Positions 58,841-64,000 of a stretch of DNA of 64,000 bases are shown piece by piece. Location of the stretch: contig NZ_OZ060389.1 in the NCBI RefSeq assembly GCF_964059005.1, forward strand, positions 1 through 64,000, written 5' to 3'. The DNA comes from Buchnera aphidicola (Thelaxes suberi) (GTDB lineage: Bacteria > Pseudomonadota > Gammaproteobacteria > Enterobacterales > Enterobacteriaceae). The position numbers and the translations under genes are program-made. How positions within the stretch are numbered: the first letter of the stretch is position 1; each line of letters starts with the position of its first letter. The notes beneath the pieces are model-generated. The model saw nothing but the letters and a program-made list of their open reading frames with translations. It had not been told where the DNA came from and ran no database searches.

Positions 58841-60091
58841 TTGAAAACATACTTAGTTGGAGGATCAGTTCGTAATTATTTACTTCGTTTACCAGTAATT
58901 GATAATGATTGGGTTGTAGTTGGAGGTTGTCCTGATTATTTTTTAAAAAACAATTTTAAACAAGTTGGTAAACAATTTCCAGTTTTTTTACATCCAAAAA
59001 CAAACGAAGAATATGCTTTAGCTAGAACAGAAAAAAAATCTGGTAGGGGTTATAACGGGTTTTCTGTCAATTTTTCTTCGGATATTACTTTAGAAGAAGA
59101 TTTATATCGTCGTGATTTAACAATTAATGCTATTGCACAAGATATCCATGGAAATTTTATAGATCCTTTTAATGGTATAAGAGATTTAAAATTAAAAGTT
59201 TTGAAGCATATTTCTCCTTCTTTTTCAGAAGATCCTCTTAGAGTTTTAAGAGTTGCTCGTTTTTTAGCTGCATTGTCTCATATGGGATTTCAAATTGCTT
59301 CAAGCACTTTTAAATTAATGAGTCAGATGGTCATAGAAAAAGAGTTAATTTATTTAGAACCGTATCGCATATGGAAAGAAACTGAAAAAGCTCTTAAAAC
59401 ACCAGATCCTCATATTTATTTTCGAGTCTTACAACAGTGCGGAGCTATACGTTTTTTATTTCCTGAATTATTTTTTTTGTGGAATATTGATCATAATACA
59501 GGATTTTTTTTTGGTAGTTCTTTTAAAAAGAAAATGTTTTTATTTAACATAGCAAGTATTGTAAAAGTTTCTAATAGAATTGATGTTCGATTTGCTAGTT
59601 TGTTTCAGTTTGCTATTTCTAATTTTTTTTCTAGAAAATCTATTTCATATAATCATGTTGAACATTATTCTATTGATTTATTAAAAAAATTTTTTAAACG
59701 TTTACGTGTTCCTTCTTCTATTAGTAATTTAGCGATTTTTACTTTTAAATTTCATACCTTTTTAATAAATGTATATTATTGTACGTCTTTTGATATTTTA
59801 AAATTTTTTCAATATATTAATGCTTGGAGAAATACGGTTGTTATTGATTTATTAGTAATTTTAGTTGATAACTATTATTGTTTTTTTAATAAAAATTATG
59901 ATTCTAAAAAAAATATTTTGTTACCTGGAAAATTTTTAAAAAGAATTTTTTATGTAGCGAAATTAGTTTCGGTTTCTTGTGTTATTAAAGATGGTTTTAA
60001 AGGAAAAGAAATTAGTGAGGAATTATTTATTAGAAGAAAAATAGCTATTGATATTTGGAGAAAAAAAAATAAAAATAAACTTTTTTTTTAA
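58841..60091 (+). CDS. cca: CCA-adding enzyme (tRNA nucleotidyltransferase), HD motif degraded
   Basis: Adds CCA to tRNA 3' ends, needed here because none of the five tRNA genes in the window encodes CCA. It is 416 residues (E. coli 412). The start is a TTG giving MKTYLVGGSVRNYLL. The nucleotidyltransferase residues are kept in VIDNDWVVVGG, and LYRRDLTINAIAQD and SEDPLRVLRVARFLA follow. The C-terminal part loses the HD phosphohydrolase motif: E. coli has CHDLGKGL after VRFATL, whereas this protein reads FQFAISNF after VRFASL, with no His-Asp pair. The coding strand is T-rich, unlike the plus-strand genes left of 57 kb. Confidence 0.95.
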   Translation: MKTYLVGGSVRNYLLRLPVIDNDWVVVGGCPDYFLKNNFKQVGKQFPVFLHPKTNEEYALARTEKKSGRGYNGFSVNFSSDITLEEDLYRRDLTINAIAQDIHGNFIDPFNGIRDLKLKVLKHISPSFSEDPLRVLRVARFLAALSHMGFQIASSTFKLMSQMVIEKELIYLEPYRIWKETEKALKTPDPHIYFRVLQQCGAIRFLFPELFFLWNIDHNTGFFFGSSFKKKMFLFNIASIVKVSNRIDVRFASLFQFAISNFFSRKSISYNHVEHYSIDLLKKFFKRLRVPSSISNLAIFTFKFHTFLINVYYCTSFDILKFFQYINAWRNTVVIDLLVILVDNYYCFFNKNYDSKKNILLPGKFLKRIFYVAKLVSVSCVIKDGFKGKEISEELFIRRKIAIDIWRKKNKNKLFF

Positions 60092-60210
60092 TTATGTATT
60101 CTAATAAAAATAATGATTAATTAGTTTAATAAATATAATTTTTTTTATTTTTTCGATAAAGTTACATTTATAAAGGATGTATATATTTATAGTAATACAT
60201 TATATTTTTA

Positions 60211-60235
60211 AACGGCACGTGATTAAGGTGCCGTT
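60211..60235. terminator. Bidirectional terminator between cca and crr
   Basis: AACGGCAC (60211-60218) pairs with GTGCCGTT (60228-60235) across a 9-nt loop. The GC-rich stem is followed by ATTTT on the plus strand and by TTTAAAAA on the minus strand. It is 11 nt from the end of crr, so it likely ends the ptsHI-crr operon and may stop cca transcripts too. Confidence 0.7.
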
Positions 60236-60246
60236 ATTTTAAGATA

Positions 60247-60750
60247 TTAGATTGTCACAATCATAACAGTTGTTTTTCCGGCTATAACCGTTCCTGACAT
60301 TTTTTTTATTGTTTTTATTTTTTCCATATTGGAAATAACAATTGGTGTAATAATAGATTTTGCATTTTTTATTAAAAAATTTAAATCAAAATTTATAATT
60401 ACATCCCCTTTTTTTACTTCTTTTTTGTTGCCAATAATTTTTAAAAAACCTTTTCCTTTTAAATTTACTGTATCAATTCCAAAATGTACGAATAATTCAA
60501 TACCTTCTTTTGATTTTATAGAAAAAGCATGTAATGTATCGGGAATTTTATTAATTTCTCCATCTATTGGAGCTACCATTTCATTGTTAGAAGGAATTAT
60601 AGCTATTCCATCTCCTACTATTTTTTCAGCAAATACTGTATCAGGAACGGATTCAATATTAATAATAGATCCTGATAAAGGAGCGACTATATTAATTTCT
60701 GTAGTAGAATTTTTTGGTTTTGTTTTTAAAAAATTTGAAAAAAATCCCAT
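60247..60750 (-). CDS. crr: PTS glucose-specific enzyme IIA (EIIA-Glc)
   Basis: Carries phosphate from HPr to sugar permeases. It is 167 residues (E. coli 169). The two active-site histidines are in [12 protein letters not shown] and [12 protein letters not shown] (His75 and His90 in E. coli numbering). The N-terminus [14 protein letters not shown] resembles the amphipathic tail that binds membranes in E. coli. It is third in ptsH-ptsI-crr, 43 nt after ptsI. Regulatory partners such as adenylate cyclase are not seen here. Confidence 0.97.
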   Translation of the reverse strand: MGFFSNFLKTKPKNSTTEINIVAPLSGSIINIESVPDTVFAEKIVGDGIAIIPSNNEMVAPIDGEINKIPDTLHAFSIKSKEGIELFVHFGIDTVNLKGKGFLKIIGNKKEVKKGDVIINFDLNFLIKNAKSIITPIVISNMEKIKTIKKMSGTVIAGKTTVMIVTI

Positions 60751-60793
60751 TATTTTATCCTAAAGTATAACTTTTGTTTTTTTATATTTTATA

Positions 60794-62521
60794 TTAGTTT
60801 TTATTTATTTTATCTAAGTGTTTTTGTAGAATGGATGTTAATTTTGTGGTAGTAGGTTCTAATAAGGCTAATTTTGCAATTTTTTGACATTCTTTAAAAT
60901 TACTCTTTCTAATTATATTTTTTATATGTGGAATATAAGAAGAGCTCATGCTAAATTCATCGATACCCATACCTAATAGTAAAAGTGTAGCGCGTTCATC
61001 TGATGCTAATTCGCCGCATATTCCTACCCATTTTTTTTCCTTATGTGCGGAAATAATTATTCTTTGAATCAAATGTAATACTGCTGGATTTAATGGATTA
61101 TATAAATTTGATATTAAATCATTACCTCTATCTACTGCTAAAGTATATTGAGTTAAATCGTTACTTCCAATGCTAAAAAAATCCACTTCTTTTGCTAGAT
61201 TGTGTGATATTATTGCTGCAGCAGGAGTTTCTATCATTATTCCTATTTTAATATTTTTATCAAAATCGCAGTGTTCGTTTTTTAGTTCTTCTTTAATTTT
61301 TTTTATTGTAATTTTTAAAAATTTAACTTCTTCAATAGAAATAATCATAGGAAACATGATTCTTAACTTTCCGAACACAGACGCTCGTAGTATGGCTTTT
61401 ATTTGCGTATGCAATATTTCTTTGTATAACATTGAAATACGTATTGCTCTACAACCTAAAAAAGGATTTTCTTCTTTTGGAAGTTTAATATAAGGTAGAT
61501 TTTTATCCCCTCCTATGTCCATAGTACGGATAATAACTGGTTTATTTCCCATTTCTTGAGCTATAATTTTATACATTTCAAATTGTTCATTTTCTGATGG
61601 TAATTTTTTTTTACCCATGAAAAGAAATTCTGTTCGGTATAATCCAATACATTCAGCTCCGTTTTTTTTTGCTCCTTTAATATCTTGAGGAGTTCCAATA
61701 TTTGCTCCAATTTCTACTTGATGCTCATCTGTTGTTATTGCATTTAAATTTTTTATTTTTTTTAAATTATTTTTTTGTATTACAAACTTTGTTTTAAGCT
61801 TTTTTTTTAAATTAAGAATATTTTTATCAGGATTAATAAATATTTCATTGTTTATACTATCTAAAATAATAAAATCATTTTTTTTTATTATTTTTGTTGC
61901 ATTAATAACTCCAACAATAGCAGGAATTTCCATAGATCGTGCCATTATAGATGTATGTGAAGTACGACTTCCTTGATTTGTTATTATTCCTATAATTTTT
62001 TTTGTATCAATTTGAGCTGTTTCTGAAGGTGTTAAATCATTAGCTACTATAATTACACTTTCATTTATGTTTTTTAAATCAATAATGTTAATATTCAGTA
62101 TATTTTTGATTAGTCTTGCCCCAATATCTCTAATATCTATTGCTCTGTTTTTTAAATACTCATCTTGGAGATTTTCAATTGTAGTTACTTGTTTTTCTAT
62201 AACAGAATTTACTGCATATTCAGCAGAGCAGTGTTTGTTTTTAATTAAAGAAAGAATATCATGTTCAAATTCTTCATCTTCAATTAACATAATATGTCCT
62301 TCAAAAATTGCATTTTGATCATGTTCTAATTTTGTTGTGTTACTATTTTGTATTAATTGAATTTGTTGAATAGTTTTATTTCTTGCATCAAAAAATTTTT
62401 TGATTTCTAAATTTATGTCTTGTTCTTGTATCTTTGTATTATTAATACATATTTTTTCTTCTTTTATTAATAATATTTTTCCAAAGACGATCCCTGGTGA
62501 TACTGAAATACCTGAAATCAT
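60794..62521 (-). CDS. ptsI: Phosphoenolpyruvate-protein phosphotransferase (PTS enzyme I)
   Basis: First step of PTS sugar uptake; transfers phosphate from PEP to HPr. It is 575 residues, as in E. coli. The phospho-histidine lies in GSRTSHTSIMARS near residue 189. The PEP-binding part includes GLYRTEFLFMG near 295 and DFFSIGSNDLTQYTLAVDR near 450, and the catalytic cysteine is in WVGICGELASD near 502. It sits 111 nt after ptsH. Confidence 0.98.
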   Translation of the reverse strand: MISGISVSPGIVFGKILLIKEEKICINNTKIQEQDINLEIKKFFDARNKTIQQIQLIQNSNTTKLEHDQNAIFEGHIMLIEDEEFEHDILSLIKNKHCSAEYAVNSVIEKQVTTIENLQDEYLKNRAIDIRDIGARLIKNILNINIIDLKNINESVIIVANDLTPSETAQIDTKKIIGIITNQGSRTSHTSIMARSMEIPAIVGVINATKIIKKNDFIILDSINNEIFINPDKNILNLKKKLKTKFVIQKNNLKKIKNLNAITTDEHQVEIGANIGTPQDIKGAKKNGAECIGLYRTEFLFMGKKKLPSENEQFEMYKIIAQEMGNKPVIIRTMDIGGDKNLPYIKLPKEENPFLGCRAIRISMLYKEILHTQIKAILRASVFGKLRIMFPMIISIEEVKFLKITIKKIKEELKNEHCDFDKNIKIGIMIETPAAAIISHNLAKEVDFFSIGSNDLTQYTLAVDRGNDLISNLYNPLNPAVLHLIQRIIISAHKEKKWVGICGELASDERATLLLLGMGIDEFSMSSSYIPHIKNIIRKSNFKECQKIAKLALLEPTTTKLTSILQKHLDKINKN

Positions 62522-62632
62522 AATATTACCTTTACATATTTATAGTAATGTAATTTATATATAACAATATTTTTTAAAAGAATTTTAGTGTTAATAAATT
62601 AATTTGAAAGATTGTTTTATTTAAAATTTTTT

Positions 62633-62890
62633 TTATACTAATTTTTGTATTAGTTGAGTTAATTGGTTTATTGCTGCGATTTCATCTTTTCCATTAGCAG
62701 ATAATTTTATTGTTGTTCCATGCGTTAATCCTAATGTTTGTATTTTAAAAAGACTTTTTGCATTGACTATTTTTTCTTTAAAAGTAATTGTAATTTCAGA
62801 TTGAAATTCTTTAGCTGCTTTAACGAATTGTGCAGCAGGTCGTGTATGAAAACCATTAGGAGAGGTTATAGTTACTTCTTTAGAAGTCAT
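62633..62890 (-). CDS. ptsH: PTS phosphocarrier protein HPr
   Basis: Small phosphocarrier between enzyme I and the enzymes IIA. It is 85 residues, as in E. coli. The active-site His15 is in [20 protein letters not shown], and Ser46 lies in [10 protein letters not shown]. It is first of ptsH-ptsI-crr; the E. coli order cysK-ptsHI-crr is preserved, with 97 nt to cysK. Confidence 0.98.
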   Translation of the reverse strand: MTSKEVTITSPNGFHTRPAAQFVKAAKEFQSEITITFKEKIVNAKSLFKIQTLGLTHGTTIKLSANGKDEIAAINQLTQLIQKLV

Positions 62891-62987
62891 AATATTATAT
62901 TCCTTAATTAATAGTTTGTTTATTTTTTATTTGAAAATAAATTTTAATTTATACTAATTTGAAAAATAGTAAATAGTAAATTTGTAT

Positions 62988-63929
62988 TTATTGGAATAAT
63001 TCTGTACTTAAATATCTTTCTCCAGAAGATGGTAGTATAACTACTATATTTTTTTTTTGAAATAAAGGTTCTTTTTGAAGATTTAGCGCAGCTATTACAG
63101 CAGCTCCAGAAGAAATGCCTGATAAAATTCCTTCTTTGCACATAAGAATCTTTGACATTTTTATAGAATCTTCTTCGGAAACTGCTATGATTCTATCTAA
63201 TATATTTAAATCTAAGTTTTTTGGTATAAAACCAGCTCCAATTCCTTGAATTTTATGAGGAGAGCTTTGTATCTTTTTACCCGATAGAAATTGTTGAATT
63301 ACAGGTGATTTTTTAGGTTCTACTCCAACACTAATTAAATCTTTTTTATTTTTAATATTTTTTATATATTGACTAATACCTGAAATAGTACCTCCTGTTC
63401 CAATTCCTGATACAAGTACATCGATATTTCCCTTAGTATCGTTCCAAATTTCGGGTCCTGTTGTTATTCTATGAATTTCTGGATTCGCAGGATTTTCAAA
63501 TTGTTTAATCATAAAATGTGTTTTTGTATTTTTATTAGTTATATCATATGCTTTTTGAATAGCCCCTTTCATTCCTTGTTCACCAGGGGTTAATATTAAA
63601 TGAGCTCCTAAAGCTGTTAGTAATTTTTTACGTTCTAAAGACATAGTTTCAGGCATAGTTATTATTAATTTATAGCCTCTAGCAGCAGTTACATATGCAA
63701 GTGCTATTCCTGTATTACCACTTGTAGCTTCTACAATAACTGTGTTTTTATTAATTAATCCAGATTTTTCTGCATTCCAAATCATGTTAGAACCGATACG
63801 ACATTTGACGCTAAAACTTGGATTTCGAGATTCTATTTTTACGAGTATTTTTTTATTTCCAATATTATTTAATCGAACTAAAGGAGTATTGCCAATAGTA
63901 AAAGTATTATCATCGTATATTTTTTGCAC
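62988..63929 (-). CDS. cysK: Cysteine synthase A (O-acetylserine sulfhydrylase) CysK
   Basis: Makes cysteine from O-acetylserine and sulfide; PLP enzyme. It is 313 residues (E. coli 323). The lysine that binds PLP is in [12 protein letters not shown] near 42, the substrate loop in [15 protein letters not shown] near 65-79, and the phosphate-binding glycines in [12 protein letters not shown] near 175. The start is a GTG at 63929. The C-terminus is a few residues shorter than E. coli. Partner CysE is also in the window. Confidence 0.97.
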   Translation of the reverse strand: MQKIYDDNTFTIGNTPLVRLNNIGNKKILVKIESRNPSFSVKCRIGSNMIWNAEKSGLINKNTVIVEATSGNTGIALAYVTAARGYKLIITMPETMSLERKKLLTALGAHLILTPGEQGMKGAIQKAYDITNKNTKTHFMIKQFENPANPEIHRITTGPEIWNDTKGNIDVLVSGIGTGGTISGISQYIKNIKNKKDLISVGVEPKKSPVIQQFLSGKKIQSSPHKIQGIGAGFIPKNLDLNILDRIIAVSEEDSIKMSKILMCKEGILSGISSGAAVIAALNLQKEPLFQKKNIVVILPSSGERYLSTELFQ

Positions 63930-64000
63930 TATTATTCCTTTTTTATTATAAATATATTAATTTAAGATTGTTATTTTTAATATATTACTTATTTTTGTTA

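Noticed and set aside
60329..60763. 144-residue open frame on the plus strand across crr
   Set aside because: It is antisense to crr and extends only because AT-rich codons of crr avoid stops on the other strand; hydrophobic, without homology.

Overview
The window looks like the start of a Buchnera aphidicola chromosome (obligate aphid endosymbiont, Gammaproteobacteria). The evidence is extreme AT richness, enterobacterial protein sequences, and a collapsed E. coli-like gene order. That order is mnmG, atpBEFHAGDC, gyrB, dnaN, rpmH-rnpA-yidC-mnmE, groESL, efp, dnaC-dnaT, ftsY-rpoH, metE, purH, rpoCB, the L11-L1-L10-L7/L12 genes, nusG-secE, a tRNA cluster, arg genes, rpoD-dnaG-rpsU, tsaD, ptsHI-crr and cysK. 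I saw no insertion sequence, prophage, integrase, CRISPR array or laterally acquired block. Nearly every long ORF is a recognisable housekeeping gene of near-normal length.

Layout. 1-9.3 kb: the tRNA-modification gene mnmG and the ATP synthase operon, with a 46-bp perfect palindrome between them. 9.3-14.4 kb: gyrB and dnaN, then a 1.4-kb gene-free stretch where dnaA would be expected. 14.4-18.1 kb: rpmH, rnpA, yidC, mnmE. 18.2-26.8 kb: tRNA-Phe, groESL with a heat-shock type promoter, efp, dnaC/dnaT, rsmD, ftsY, rpoH (the matching heat-shock sigma factor) and a YigL-like HAD phosphatase. 27.4-31.5 kb: metE and purH, convergent. 31.6-44.4 kb: the leftward transcription/translation block rpoC, rpoB, rplL, rplJ, rplA, rplK, nusG, secE and four tRNAs (Thr, Gly, Tyr, Thr). 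44.8-52.6 kb: metF, argE, argCBGH and cysE. 52.7-58 kb: rpoD-dnaG-rpsU leftward and tsaD divergent. 58-64 kb: ribB, cca, the phosphotransferase operon ptsHI-crr and cysK.

The genes fit a nutritional symbiont. They provide energy (ATP synthase, PTS sugar uptake), core replication, transcription and translation, chaperonin, and synthesis of arginine, methionine, cysteine, purine and riboflavin precursors. Little regulation is visible: no ArgR boxes, no metR next to metE, no FMN riboswitch before ribB. The groE heat-shock promoter together with rpoH is the clearest retained regulatory pair.

The main points for a second look are the missing dnaA while dnaC/dnaT remain, the apparent lack of hupA between purH and rpoC, the 46-bp palindrome, and a switch in strand composition inside tsaD near 57.3-57.6 kb that would suit a replication origin or an inversion boundary. 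Others are the loss of the HD phosphohydrolase motif in Cca, and long A-tracts inside intact genes. I did not find a convincing undescribed multi-gene system.
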